DNA of 64,000 nt from Phycisphaerales bacterium (GTDB lineage Bacteria > Planctomycetota > Phycisphaerae > Tepidisphaerales > Tepidisphaeraceae), in contig JADYZN010000061.1 of the NCBI GenBank assembly GCA_020853095.1, forward strand, positions 121,428-185,427. Direction: 5' to 3'. Under the pieces are notes generated by a model. That model was not told the origin of the DNA. It did not search any database and saw only the letters and a list, made by a program, of their open reading frames with translations. Position numbers and translations under genes: made by a program. Each line of letters begins with the position of its first letter. Position 1 is the first letter of the stretch. Shown here one piece after another: positions 17,907 to 26,335 of the stretch.

Positions 17907-18644
17907 ATGAAAGGTGTCATTCTCGCCGGTGGGACCGGCAGTCGTTTGTTTCCGTTGACCAAGGTCACCAACAAGCATCTGCTGCCGGTCTACGACAAGC
18001 CGATGATCTATTATCCGCTCGAATGCATGGCCAAGGCCGGCATCGAGGAGGTCTTGTTGGTCACCGGCGGCAACAACAGCGGCGATTTTATCCGCCTGCT
18101 GGGCAATGGCCACGAGTTCGGCTTCAAGAACCTCAATTATACCTACCAGGATGGGGCCGGCGGCATCGCGCAGGCGCTGGGGTTGGCCGAGCGATTTGCC
18201 GATGGCGATTCGATCTGTCTGATTCTGGGGGACAACATCCTCGAATATTCGATCCGCGAAAACGTCCGGCGGTTTCGCCACCAGGGGCAGGGGGCCAAAA
18301 TCCTGCTGGCCAAAGTGGAAAACCCCAAGGCCTACGGCGTGGCCGAGATGGATGGCGAACGGGTGGTTCGCATCGTCGAAAAGCCCAAGGAACCCAAGAG
18401 CAACATGGCCGTGATCGGCATCTATTTTTACGATTCCAAGGTCTTCGAGATCGTGAAAACGCTCAAACCCTCCGCCCGCAACGAGTTGGAAATCACCGAT
18501 GTCAACAACGCCTACATCGACCGGGGCGAGATGACCGCCGACACGGTCAACGGTTTCTGGGCCGATGCGGGCGAGAACATCGACTTTTACCTCAAAGCCT
18601 GCAATGCCATCGCCCAGAACGGGGCCAACAAGGAGACTCCGTGA
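17907..18644 (+). CDS. rmlA: Glucose-1-phosphate thymidylyltransferase (short form)
   Basis: First step of dTDP-L-rhamnose synthesis: dTTP plus glucose 1-phosphate to dTDP-glucose. The nucleotide-binding motif GGTGSRLFPLTKVTNKHLLPV is at the N-terminus (residues 8-28, read in parts), followed by DKPMIYYPLE, LGDNILEY (metal-binding Asp) and VEKPKEPKSNMAVIGIYFY. At 245 residues it is the short type, lacking the C-terminal dimerisation extension of the roughly 290-residue enterobacterial enzyme. GAGGT lies upstream of the ATG. It overlaps rmlB through GTGA and heads a three-gene operon. Confidence 0.93.
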   Translation: MKGVILAGGTGSRLFPLTKVTNKHLLPVYDKPMIYYPLECMAKAGIEEVLLVTGGNNSGDFIRLLGNGHEFGFKNLNYTYQDGAGGIAQALGLAERFADGDSICLILGDNILEYSIRENVRRFRHQGQGAKILLAKVENPKAYGVAEMDGERVVRIVEKPKEPKSNMAVIGIYFYDSKVFEIVKTLKPSARNELEITDVNNAYIDRGEMTADTVNGFWADAGENIDFYLKACNAIAQNGANKETP

Positions 18645-19675
18645 GCCGTCGGATTCTGGTCACCGGCGCGGCCGGGTTTATCGGCAGTAATTTCGTCCGC
18701 ATGCTGCTGGGGCGGGGCGAGGATGTTTTCATCGTCGCGCTCGACAAGTTGACCTACGCCGGAAATCTGGCCAATCTTCAGGACCTGCTGGAAAAACATC
18801 CCAAACAACTGGTTTTCGTAAAAGCCGACATCTGCGATGACAAACAGATCGATCAGGTCTGGCGCGAATACCAGATTCGCGAAGTGGTTCATTTCGCGGC
18901 CGAATCGCACGTGGACCGTTCGATCATGGGTTCCGGGCCGTTCGTTCAAACCAACGTCGTCGGGACGCAGGTTCTGCTGGATGCGGCCAAGAGTCTGGGC
19001 GTGGACAAGTATCTCCAGGTCAGCACCGACGAGGTGTACGGCACGCTGCCGGAAGACCAGCCGGAGGTGAAATTCACCGAGCAGACGCCCTTGCAGCCCA
19101 ATTCCCCTTATTCGGCCTCCAAGGCCGCCGGCGATTGCCTGGTGCGATCCTATTTTCACACCTTCGGCCTGCCGGTCCTGACGACGCGATGCAGCAACAA
19201 CTATGGTCCGTATCATTTTCCCGAAAAACTGATCCCGCTGTTCGTCACCAACTTGATGGAAGGCAAAAAAGTGCCTTTGTATGGCGACGGGATGAACGTG
19301 CGCGACTGGCTGTACGTTGAAGACCACTGCGACGCCATCTGGACGGTGCTGAACAAAGGCCACCTCGGCGAGGTGTACAACATCGGCGGCAACAACGAGC
19401 TGACCAATCGGCGAATCACCGAGGTTGTGCTTCTTCAGATGGGCAAAAACTGGGATGAATCGGTGCAGTACGTCAAAGACCGGCCCGGCCACGACCGCCG
19501 TTATGCCATTGATGCAAGCAAAATGAAAAACGAACTGGGGTGGGAACCCAAACACCGCTTCGAGCAGGCGATCCAAACCACCATCGACTGGTATCGCACG
19601 CACGAATCGTGGTGGCGCGGCATCAAAAGCGGGGAATATCTCAAGTATTATCAGCGGCAATACACCGGTCGATGA
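18641..19675 (+). CDS. rmlB: dTDP-glucose 4,6-dehydratase
   Basis: Second step of dTDP-rhamnose synthesis, giving dTDP-4-keto-6-deoxyglucose; an NAD-dependent short-chain dehydrogenase/reductase. The start is the GTG at 18641, which overlaps the rmlA stop and has AAGGAG four bases upstream. The reading frame is open further left, but only as a shadow of rmlA. Key motifs are GAAGFIGSN (NAD site), FAAESHVDRSI, STDEVYG with the catalytic Thr-Asp-Glu triplet (about residues 127-133) and YSASKA with Tyr and Lys (about 155). RCSNNYGPYHFPEKLIPL and RDWLYVEDHC are typical. 344 residues is the normal length. Confidence 0.95.
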   Translation: MSRRILVTGAAGFIGSNFVRMLLGRGEDVFIVALDKLTYAGNLANLQDLLEKHPKQLVFVKADICDDKQIDQVWREYQIREVVHFAAESHVDRSIMGSGPFVQTNVVGTQVLLDAAKSLGVDKYLQVSTDEVYGTLPEDQPEVKFTEQTPLQPNSPYSASKAAGDCLVRSYFHTFGLPVLTTRCSNNYGPYHFPEKLIPLFVTNLMEGKKVPLYGDGMNVRDWLYVEDHCDAIWTVLNKGHLGEVYNIGGNNELTNRRITEVVLLQMGKNWDESVQYVKDRPGHDRRYAIDASKMKNELGWEPKHRFEQAIQTTIDWYRTHESWWRGIKSGEYLKYYQRQYTGR

Positions 19676-20556
19676 GCCATTGCGATCGCTATTCTCGCAC
19701 CGTGATCGTCGGCGGCAAAGGGATGCTGGCCGCGGCGGTTGCACGCAAACTGTCCGCACGGGGCATCGCGTGTACGTCATTGGATCGACAACAGTGCGAC
19801 ATCACCGATGCCGCGGCCGTGGCCGACCTGTTCGCCGCCCGCCGCCCGACGCTGTTGATCAATTGTGCCGCCCACGCCAAGGTCGATTTGTGTGAACAGG
19901 AACCGGAAAAGGCCGATGCGATCAATGGCCACGCGGTCGGCTCATTGGCCGAACACGCCGCCCGCAACGGCACGAAGCTGGTCCATTTCAGCACCGATTT
20001 TGTCTTTGATGGGTCGGCCGTTCAACCGTATCGGCCCGCCGATCCGACCCACCCCCTGTCGGCGTACGGCCGGTCCAAACTCATGGGCGAACGATTGCTC
20101 CAGCGGGCCAACCCCGCCGGCTGGCTGATCTTGCGCACGGCATGGCTATACGGCGAGGATGGGCCTTGTTTTCCCCGCACGATCCTGGCCGCCGCCCGCG
20201 CGGGCAAGCCGCTCAAGGTGGTCAATGACCAGATCGGATCCCCGACCTATGCCGGCGATCTGGCGGCCGCCACGATGGAATTGATCGACCGAAACGCCGG
20301 CGGCCTGTTTCATGCCGTCAATCAGGGCGCAGTCAGTTGGTTTGAATTCACCCGGGCGATTCTGGAAGAATTTCACATCCCGGCCGACCTGTCCCCGCAA
20401 TCATCTGCCGAATGGAAAAAATCCAAACCGGCCGCCGCCCACCGCCCCGCGTTCAGCGTTCTGGACAGCTCCGACCTCGAAGCCGCCATCGGCCACCCAA
20501 TGCGTCCCTGGCGCGACGCCCTGCATGATTATCACCACGCCATCGAGCCAAAATAA
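19672..20556 (+). CDS. rmlD: dTDP-4-dehydrorhamnose reductase
   Basis: Final reduction to dTDP-L-rhamnose. The 294-residue protein starts at 19672, overlapping the rmlB stop (ATGA). Features are VIVGGKGMLAAAVARKL (a Rossmann motif with Gly-Lys-Gly in place of the usual Gly-xx-Gly-Gln-Leu-Gly), LINCAAHAKVDLCEQEPEKADAIN, STDFVFDG and YGRSKLMGE with the catalytic Tyr and Lys near residue 131. The rest of the pathway is encoded directly upstream, except for the 3,5-epimerase RmlC, which is not in the window. ftsY lies seven bases beyond the stop on the other strand. Confidence 0.9.
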   Translation: MSHCDRYSRTVIVGGKGMLAAAVARKLSARGIACTSLDRQQCDITDAAAVADLFAARRPTLLINCAAHAKVDLCEQEPEKADAINGHAVGSLAEHAARNGTKLVHFSTDFVFDGSAVQPYRPADPTHPLSAYGRSKLMGERLLQRANPAGWLILRTAWLYGEDGPCFPRTILAAARAGKPLKVVNDQIGSPTYAGDLAAATMELIDRNAGGLFHAVNQGAVSWFEFTRAILEEFHIPADLSPQSSAEWKKSKPAAAHRPAFSVLDSSDLEAAIGHPMRPWRDALHDYHHAIEPK

Positions 20557-20563
20557 GACCCAA

Positions 20564-21535
20564 TCACCGGGATGAATCGGCCGTCTGCGCCTGCGGTTCA
20601 CCCTCCGTATCGCCAAACAGGGCGGCGACGAAACGGGTGGGATCGAACGTCTCGATGTCCTGCGGCGTTTCACCCAGTCCGATGAATTTGACCGGGATGC
20701 TGAGCTGATCGCGGATCGACAGCACGACGCCCCCCTTGGCGGTTCCATCCAGCTTGGCGAGCACCAGCCCGGTGATGCCGATGGATCGGGAAAACATCTT
20801 CGCCTGCACGATGGCGTTCTGGCCGGTGGTGGCATCCAGCACCAGCAGCACCTCGTGCGGCGCGCCGTCGATGCGTTTGGCGACGACATCGCGGATTTTG
20901 GTCAGTTCACGCATCAGGTGTTCCTGCGTGTGCAGCCGCCCGGCCGTATCGACGATCAGAACGTCCATCCCGCGGGATTTGGCCGCCTCGCACGCATCGT
21001 AAGCGACGGCCGCCGGATCGCTGCCCATCTGATGTTTGATGATCTCCACCCCCAGCCGGCCGGCCCAGATCGTCAGTTGGTCAACGGCCGCGGCGCGAAA
21101 CGTGTCCGATGCGCACAGCATCACCTTCTTGTTCATCTGGTTTTTCAACAGCCACGCCAGCTTGGCGATGCTGGTGGTCTTGCCGGCGCCGTTGATCCCC
21201 GCCACCAGCAGCACCGTGGGGCCGGTCGCGGCGAAACGCAGTTCCCGATCCTGATCGGTCCATCCGGACAGCAACTGTTCGCGGACGACCGACTGCGCCT
21301 CGGAGGCGTTGCGGATTTTGCCCAGCCGCCACCGCTCGCGAATGGCGTCAACGATCGCGGTGACGTTGCCGACGCCCATGTCCGCCAGAAGAAACTTCTC
21401 CTCCAATTCGTTGAGAAACGCCTCGTCGATCCGCCGGCCGGGAACGAAAAGAGTTCGCACATCCGTGTTCAAAACCTGAGCGGTTTTGCGGAGCGCTCCT
21501 TTGAGTTTGTCGAGTGTCCTGGAAAAAAATCGCAT
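20564..21535 (-). CDS. ftsY: Signal recognition particle receptor FtsY
   Basis: FtsY docks the SRP-ribosome complex at the membrane, using paired GTPases. The 323 residues comprise an N domain helix bundle and the GTPase G domain: P-loop GINGAGKTTSIAKLA near 112-126, DTFRAAAVDQL, VDTAGRLHTQEHLM and the guanine-specificity region LAKLDGTAKGG. The acidic A domain found in E. coli is absent, so the protein is of the minimal NG type. A C-terminal tail of about 15 residues is Gln/Asp-rich. It starts three bases after nusB, so the two genes are cotranscribed. Confidence 0.95.
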   Translation of the reverse strand: MRFFSRTLDKLKGALRKTAQVLNTDVRTLFVPGRRIDEAFLNELEEKFLLADMGVGNVTAIVDAIRERWRLGKIRNASEAQSVVREQLLSGWTDQDRELRFAATGPTVLLVAGINGAGKTTSIAKLAWLLKNQMNKKVMLCASDTFRAAAVDQLTIWAGRLGVEIIKHQMGSDPAAVAYDACEAAKSRGMDVLIVDTAGRLHTQEHLMRELTKIRDVVAKRIDGAPHEVLLVLDATTGQNAIVQAKMFSRSIGITGLVLAKLDGTAKGGVVLSIRDQLSIPVKFIGLGETPQDIETFDPTRFVAALFGDTEGEPQAQTADSSR

Positions 21536-21538
21536 GAT

Positions 21539-22045
21539 CTATCCATCCTGGGGGTCCGGCGCTTCGGCGGTGGAGGAATCCGACAACGCGGCCGGGTCGA
21601 TCAGGGCGCGGTGTTCCTTCAAAATCGCGTCCATCACCCCGTTGACGAAGGCCGCGCTCTGCTCGGTTGAATAATCCTTGGCCAGCTCGATCGCCTCATC
21701 CACCACGACCTTGTGCGGGGTGGGTCGATGAGTCAATTCCCAGATCGCCAGCCGAAGGATGTTGCGGTCCACCCCCGGCTGCCGGCGCGGGGGCCACTGC
21801 GGGGCGATGCGCTCCACCCATTGATCGGCCATCGGCCGCGATTCCCATGCGCCCGTGGCCATTTCAATGGCCGCATGGGCGATGGACTCGGACCCGGCCA
21901 CGTCCGCCACCAGCCGGCGCGCCCCATCCTGGTCGGCCGCCCCATGCGAATCCCAATAGAACAGAACCTGCATCGCCAGTTCGCGGGCGCGGTGCTTGCG
22001 ATGGGTGCTCCGGGCTTGCGGGTGATCGGACAGATCGGGTGTCAT
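21539..22045 (-). CDS. nusB: Transcription antitermination factor NusB
   Basis: NusB binds boxA RNA with NusE (ribosomal protein S10) in rRNA antitermination. The 168 residues include the family start HRKHRARELAMQVLFYWD and the C-terminal helices NILRLAIWELTHRPTPHKVVVDEAIELAKDYSTEQSAAFVNGVMDAI (read in parts). The start at 22045 gives MTPDLSDHPQ before the conserved core; an ATG six codons upstream (22063) is an alternative. An acidic tail of about 20 residues follows the fold. It leads the nusB-ftsY pair. Confidence 0.92.
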   Translation of the reverse strand: MTPDLSDHPQARSTHRKHRARELAMQVLFYWDSHGAADQDGARRLVADVAGSESIAHAAIEMATGAWESRPMADQWVERIAPQWPPRRQPGVDRNILRLAIWELTHRPTPHKVVVDEAIELAKDYSTEQSAAFVNGVMDAILKEHRALIDPAALSDSSTAEAPDPQDG

Positions 22046-22099
22046 CGCCCCCAGTATAGGCACGGCGTCGGATCAGTCCATTTACAATTCACAACACGA

Positions 22100-23173
22100 T
22101 CAGGAACCGCCTTTGGAGCCTCGGCGGGCCTCCTGCTCGGCTTGGCGCTGCTTTTGTTCCATCTGACGCAATTCGTCGATGATCTGTTGCTGAGCCTCCT
22201 GCTGGTCCGGCTGCACCACCGGCGTCAGGCAGCTTCGGGGCAATGCCTGCAACAATTCCTGCGCCTTTTCCAGACTCTTGTCATCGGGCATGTACTGGCC
22301 CACCTCGATGGCCCTGCGCTTCAGTTCGGCGAATTGCTGGGGCGTCGCCACGTTGGGCCGGCGCCAGTTGCGGGAGGCCGGCGGAAGTTGTCGCGCCCGT
22401 TCCCGCGCGGCCGCCACGCGGTCCCGAAGCGGAGGGTGATCCGAGAGCATCTCCGGCGTGGTGTCCATCCCCTTGTCGATCAGGCTCTGAAAAAAATCAC
22501 CGAAATGGGCCGGGTCCCATCCCGCCCGGACGTAAAAATCAAACCCCAACTGGTCCGCCTGGGCCTCATCCTTGCGCGTATACCCCATGCCGATGATGTT
22601 GCCCACCAGCACGGCCGCCCCGGCAAACGCGGCTCCATACTCCTCGCCATGTTTGTCCCCGCCGGCCGCATAACCGGCCAACCCCATCGCCGCCGCGCTG
22701 CCCAAAACGATGTACTGGCGATTCATCGCCTTGTGGATGTGCCGGCCGTAGACGTGGCCATATTCGTGAGCCATCACCGCCGCCAGCTCATCCTCGGTTT
22801 GGCACTGCTCGAACAGCTCGGTGTAGATGTACATGTGTTCGCCGCCGGTGGTGAAGGCGTTGAGGGTCTTGCTGTTGACGAAATGAAACTGCATCTCGCT
22901 GGAATACATCCACTGGCTGTCCTCCTCGCGGTGGGCGGACGGGCCGTAGTTCTGGCGGTTCATCTCGCGGGCGGTGGCGATGATCCGCCCGCCGATCGCC
23001 TGGATATAGCCGGCCAGTTGCGGGTCGGTGATGACGGCCGGCTCCAGCCCCGCGTGCATCTGGTTGGCCTGGTCGATGACGGCCGCATCCGTGGCGCATC
23101 CGACACCGGCCAATGAGACCGAACCCAAGGCGACAATCAGGACCAAACGCCGCAACAAGTTGCGCAGAACCAT
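22100..23173 (-). CDS. M48-family zinc metalloprotease, lipoprotein
   Basis: A periplasmic or outer-membrane-associated protease of the BepA/LoiP (M48) type involved in envelope protein quality control. The start at 23173 gives a lipoprotein signal ending LAGVGCATD. The zinc site HEYGH (usual HExxH) is near residue 134 with the downstream ENAQ-type Glu in RKDEAQADQLG, the third ligand region. The C-terminal part (SDHPPLRDRVAAARERA) matches the family's HP..RI motif. The last 90 residues are Gln/Arg-rich and may form a coiled coil. The neighbouring gene on the same strand is a small HTH-like protein 60 bases upstream. Confidence 0.9.
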   Translation of the reverse strand: MVLRNLLRRLVLIVALGSVSLAGVGCATDAAVIDQANQMHAGLEPAVITDPQLAGYIQAIGGRIIATAREMNRQNYGPSAHREEDSQWMYSSEMQFHFVNSKTLNAFTTGGEHMYIYTELFEQCQTEDELAAVMAHEYGHVYGRHIHKAMNRQYIVLGSAAAMGLAGYAAGGDKHGEEYGAAFAGAAVLVGNIIGMGYTRKDEAQADQLGFDFYVRAGWDPAHFGDFFQSLIDKGMDTTPEMLSDHPPLRDRVAAARERARQLPPASRNWRRPNVATPQQFAELKRRAIEVGQYMPDDKSLEKAQELLQALPRSCLTPVVQPDQQEAQQQIIDELRQMEQKQRQAEQEARRGSKGGS

Positions 23174-23233
23174 GTTGACAGTGTACCTTTTGGATGCGCG
23201 ATCCGGCAATGAAATGTCGAGTGGGGGATCCGA

Positions 23234-23599
23234 TCACGCCACGCGGCGGGGGGGCGTTCGCAGGCGGGAGACTTCGTGACGGCGATGATGAACCATCGAC
23301 AGGCCGGCCGATTCATCGGTTTCCAGCGGTTGCCGCAATTCTTCCAGTTCCTCGGCCGACAACGAATCATCCGGCGCAATTTCAGCCGGTTCCTCATGAT
23401 CGGCCATGACAAACGTCGGGGGACGGTCTTCAGGGCGTAGTCGCGGCGGGGTGATGGAGTCGCTGTGCGGGGCGACGTTGACGAAGACAAATCCGTTTTC
23501 GGATCGTGACGGGACACGACCCTCCCGGATGCAGTCCATGATGTGCTGCACGCTGACGTTCCACAACTCGGCCGCGATTGCAGGCACCACCCAGGCCAT
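23234..23599 (-). CDS. Small helix-turn-helix-like protein of unknown function
   Basis: The first 45 residues (AIAAELWNVSVQHIMDCIREGRVPSRSENGFVFVNVAP, read in parts) look like an excisionase or MerR-type winged helix-turn-helix: a helix, a turn with Val-Ser, a recognition helix and a strand ending in a fixed Val-Asn-Val. The rest is acidic (DHEEPAEIAPDDSLSAEELEEL) and then basic. The acidic segment is reminiscent of the regulator fragment at the left edge of the window. No target can be named. The gene lies between the M48 protease and the divergent rhamnose isomerase gene. Confidence 0.5.
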   Translation of the reverse strand: MAWVVPAIAAELWNVSVQHIMDCIREGRVPSRSENGFVFVNVAPHSDSITPPRLRPEDRPPTFVMADHEEPAEIAPDDSLSAEELEELRQPLETDESAGLSMVHHRRHEVSRLRTPPRRVA

Positions 23600-23735
23600 G
23601 TTTCAAATTCCCATTTCGGCTATCGTCTCATCGTCCGCATTGCTGGGGTTGCTTGAGACGATTTGTCGCACTGCGACAGCTCAGTGGTTATGCTTACTGA
23701 CCGGTTGGCAACGACCCATAAAATAAGGATTCGCG

Positions 23736-24929
23736 ATGGAAAAAGATCAACTGTTCTCCCTGCTGGACGATTTCAAAATCGAGACCCCAAGCTGGGGCTA
23801 TGCCGACACTGGCACGCGATTTGGCAAGTTTCTGCAACCGACCGCCGCCGTCACGATCGACCAGAAACTCGCGGATGCGGGAACCGTCCACCGGTACACC
23901 GGCTGCTGTCCCACCGTGGCGGTCCACGTGCTGTGGGATTTCTCCATGGGCGTGGACGCCACCGCCACCGCGCAGGTGGCTTCCCGCAACGGCGTGCGGA
24001 TCGGCGCGATCAACCCCAATTTGTTTCAGGACCAGGTCTACAAGTTCGGCTCGGTCGCCAGCCCCGATGAGCGCGCCCAGGCCCACGCCCACCGCCACGT
24101 CAACGACTCGATCCACATCGCCAAGGCGGTTGGCTCCAAATTGCTCAGCCTCTGGTTCGCCGATGGGACCAATTATCCCGGCCAGGATGACATCGTGACC
24201 CGCAAACAGCGCATGCACGGGGCGTTGCGCCAATGGCACGACGCCATGCCGGATGACATGACGATGCTGGTGGAATACAAGCCCTTCGAGCCGGCCTTCT
24301 ATCACACCGACATCGCCGACTGGGGCATGGCCTACATCTTCGCCCGCGAAGCCGGCCCAAACGCCAAGGTGCTGGTGGACAGCGGCCACCACTATCAATC
24401 CCAGAACATCGAACAGATCGTCGCATGGCTGCTGGATGAACAGATGCTCGGCGGCTTCCACTTCAACGACCGCAAATACGCCGACGACGACCTGACCCTT
24501 GGCAGCATCGACCCCTACGCGGTTTTCCGCATCTTCCACGAAATTCGCACTGCGGCCGAATGGCGCAACAGCGATGTCTCGCAGATCGCCTACATGGTGG
24601 ACCAGAGCCACAACCTCAAACCCAAGATCGAGGCGATGATCCAGACCGTCACCACCGCGCAGGAAATGTTCGCCAAAGCCTGCCTGGTGGACCGCGACAA
24701 ACTGCGTGATGCCCAGTCCCGCATGGACATCGTCGATGCCGAATCGTGCCTGCGCGATGCGTTCTTCACCGATGTCCGCCCGCTGCTGGCCGAATGGCGC
24801 AAACGCCGCAATCTCGATCCCGACCCGCTGGTCGCCTATCGTGCCGGCGGATATGCCCAGCGCATCGCCAGGGAACGCGAAGCCGCCCGCGCGGCCAGCG
24901 GCGGCGGTTCAGGCTCCGCCTATGCCTGA
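23736..24929 (+). CDS. rhaI: L-rhamnose isomerase (RhaI, catabolic type)
   Basis: Converts L-rhamnose to L-rhamnulose (family members also accept other aldoses) using a divalent metal and a TIM barrel of the xylose-isomerase superfamily. The 397 residues include GTRFGKF near the N-terminus, HVLWDFSMGVDATATAQVA (usually HWDF), ADGTNYPGQDD, LVEYKPFEPAFYHTDIADWG, VLVDSGHHYQSQNIEQIVA and GGFHFNDRKYADDDLT, where the metal ligands Glu, Asp and His cluster. AAGGA precedes the ATG at a good distance. It stands apart from the rml synthesis operon and has no rhaB/rhaD beside it, so the rest of the degradation pathway lies elsewhere or is absent. Confidence 0.9.
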   Translation: MEKDQLFSLLDDFKIETPSWGYADTGTRFGKFLQPTAAVTIDQKLADAGTVHRYTGCCPTVAVHVLWDFSMGVDATATAQVASRNGVRIGAINPNLFQDQVYKFGSVASPDERAQAHAHRHVNDSIHIAKAVGSKLLSLWFADGTNYPGQDDIVTRKQRMHGALRQWHDAMPDDMTMLVEYKPFEPAFYHTDIADWGMAYIFAREAGPNAKVLVDSGHHYQSQNIEQIVAWLLDEQMLGGFHFNDRKYADDDLTLGSIDPYAVFRIFHEIRTAAEWRNSDVSQIAYMVDQSHNLKPKIEAMIQTVTTAQEMFAKACLVDRDKLRDAQSRMDIVDAESCLRDAFFTDVRPLLAEWRKRRNLDPDPLVAYRAGGYAQRIAREREAARAASGGGSGSAYA

Positions 24930-24965
24930 TATGGTTGCATGGGACAAACCGGGTTCGACATCCAT

Positions 24966-24994
24966 GAAAAAACCGCCGTCCTTTCGGTCGGCGG
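24966..24994 (-). terminator. Terminator after trxA (minus strand)
   Basis: The minus strand reads CCGCCG-A-CC-GAAA-GG-A-CGGCGG (24973-24994, one A/A mismatch, GAAA tetraloop) followed by TTTTTT. The plus-strand direction lacks a T-run, so it mainly serves trxA. Confidence 0.85.
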
Positions 24995-25023
24995 CTGATT
25001 GGTTGTAAACCTTTGTCAAATCT

Positions 25024-25353
25024 TCACTTCAGCGCATCAATCGCCTCGCGAAAATCCTTCTCGCTACGCATTCCGACAAATTTCTGCGCCACCTGTCCAT
25101 GTTGGAACAAAATGACCGTCGGGATCGCGCTGATGCCGTATTTGATGGAAATATCGCGGTTGGCGTCGGTGTCAACCTTGCCGACTTTGACCTTTCCGGT
25201 GTACGAATCGGCGATTTTGTCGATCGTCGGGGCCAGCATCCGGCAGGGCATGCACCATTCGGCCCAGAAATCCACCAACACCGGTTCGGTGGATTTGATC
25301 ACTTCCTGTTCAAAATTCTGATCGGTAAATTCCTTCACGTTCGCACTGGCCAT
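25024..25353 (-). CDS. trxA: Thioredoxin
   Basis: Cytosolic dithiol-disulfide oxidoreductase of 109 residues. The active-site sequence is WCMPC (Trp33-Cys37), with Met in place of the usual Gly of WCGPC. The cis-Pro loop GISAIPTVILFQHGQ and FVGMRSEKDF are typical. The change in the CxxC dipeptide is expected to shift the redox potential (family knowledge), but WC[GAM]PC variants are found in natural thioredoxins. The ATG start gives MASANVKEFT, with a GAGGAGC stretch upstream on the minus strand. A terminator follows the gene. Confidence 0.95.
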   Translation of the reverse strand: MASANVKEFTDQNFEQEVIKSTEPVLVDFWAEWCMPCRMLAPTIDKIADSYTGKVKVGKVDTDANRDISIKYGISAIPTVILFQHGQVAQKFVGMRSEKDFREAIDALK

Positions 25354-25438
25354 GTCAAATGCTCCTCAAATAAATATCGCAGACGCGGGATCATAGAAGT
25401 GCCTCCGCATGGAGTCAATTCGCGGGTTGTTCTCCATA

Positions 25439-26011
25439 TCATCGTGATCGAGGTTTGGCCCATTCCGGGGCGATGGGCTTTCCCTTTGTGCCCTGTGCCT
25501 TGCCTTCGTTGACCAGTTGCAGGATCGCATTTGAAAATGCCGGCAGGTCCTCCGGGCAGCGTGATGTGATAATCGGCCCATCCACGACACATTCCTCATC
25601 AACCCATTGGCCGCCCGCGTTGACAACGTCGTCGATGATGGACATGTAACTGGTGCAGCGCCGACCGCGCAGGGCGTCGGTGGAACAGAGCATCCACGGG
25701 CCATGACAGATGGCGGCCATCGGCATTTTCAACGCCGCCGCCTCGCGAACCAGCCGAACCATCCCCTCATCCCGGCGCATGTGGTCGGGCGATGAGCCGC
25801 CTGGGATGACGATCAATTGATAGTCGGCCGCCCGCACATCCCTTGCGGCTTTTTCCGCCTTCTGTGGATATCCATGCTTTCCGATGTAGGTTTCGCCCGC
25901 TTTGGGTCCGATAATGTCCACCCGATGGCCGGCCTCCCGAAGACGCAATCGGGGGTACTGCAGCTCCAGGTCCTCATAGATTTTTTCAACCAGGATCGCG
26001 ATTTTTGCCAT
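25439..26011 (-). CDS. DJ-1/PfpI family protein
   Basis: Class I glutamine-amidotransferase-like fold with a nucleophile-elbow cysteine: AAICHGPWML (Cys102). The preceding DYQLIVIPGGSSPDHMRRD corresponds to the PGG loop of PfpI/YhbO-type proteins. These have been described as proteases, chaperones or glyoxalase/deglycase enzymes, so the exact activity is open. 190 residues match the family. The C-terminal tail AQGTKGKPIAPEWAKPRSR is basic. The gene is separated from trxA by 85 bases, and nothing suggests a shared operon partner upstream. Confidence 0.9.
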   Translation of the reverse strand: MAKIAILVEKIYEDLELQYPRLRLREAGHRVDIIGPKAGETYIGKHGYPQKAEKAARDVRAADYQLIVIPGGSSPDHMRRDEGMVRLVREAAALKMPMAAICHGPWMLCSTDALRGRRCTSYMSIIDDVVNAGGQWVDEECVVDGPIITSRCPEDLPAFSNAILQLVNEGKAQGTKGKPIAPEWAKPRSR

Positions 26012-26142
26012 GATTCACTCCGGAAAAAAGAGGATGAAAATCGAAAAAATTATTCCGTAAACTGTTTTATATATTACACTTACGAATAATTATGTCAACC
26101 AGATAACGTAAATGATTGTCCTCAAAAAAGTCTGATAACCTC

Positions 26143-26170
26143 TTGCTTTTATCGGACCCTTGCGTACAAT
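26143..26170 (+). promoter_or_regulatory. Sigma70-type promoter of the first VPLPA-CTERM gene
   Basis: TTGCTT (26143-26148), a 16-base spacer, TACAAT (26165-26170). The transcript would have a leader of about 160 bases. This leader ends with a 6-bp hairpin (GACCCA 26303-26308, TGGGTC 26314-26319) just before the strong ribosome binding site AGGAGG. The part of the 26012-26335 gap before the promoter is AT-rich and holds no gene I can see. Confidence 0.65.
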
Positions 26171-26335
26171 GATGTCTGCTCCGTGGGTGAAGTCCTTGCT
26201 GGCTGGGTGATCTATGCCAGGTCGGGTATTTCAAGGAGCGGCCAAGTATGCATGTGATGATTGGCGCAATGTGTGCCTCACACAACGGCTCTTGGAGTTG
26301 TTGACCCAGTGGATGGGTCTTTAGGAGGTTCGTCG

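Noticed and set aside
18023..18640. N-terminal extension of rmlB within rmlA
   Set aside because: Encodes Arg/Gln/His-rich sequence that is the shifted frame of rmlA; the GTG at 18641 has a good ribosome binding site.
18587..19780. Minus-strand open frame (397 codons) across rmlB
   Set aside because: rmlB carries all catalytic motifs on the plus strand, so this is a shadow.
24966..24994. Hairpin as plus-strand terminator of the rhamnose isomerase gene
   Set aside because: The T-run is only on the minus strand; in the plus direction the hairpin is followed by CTGATTGG.
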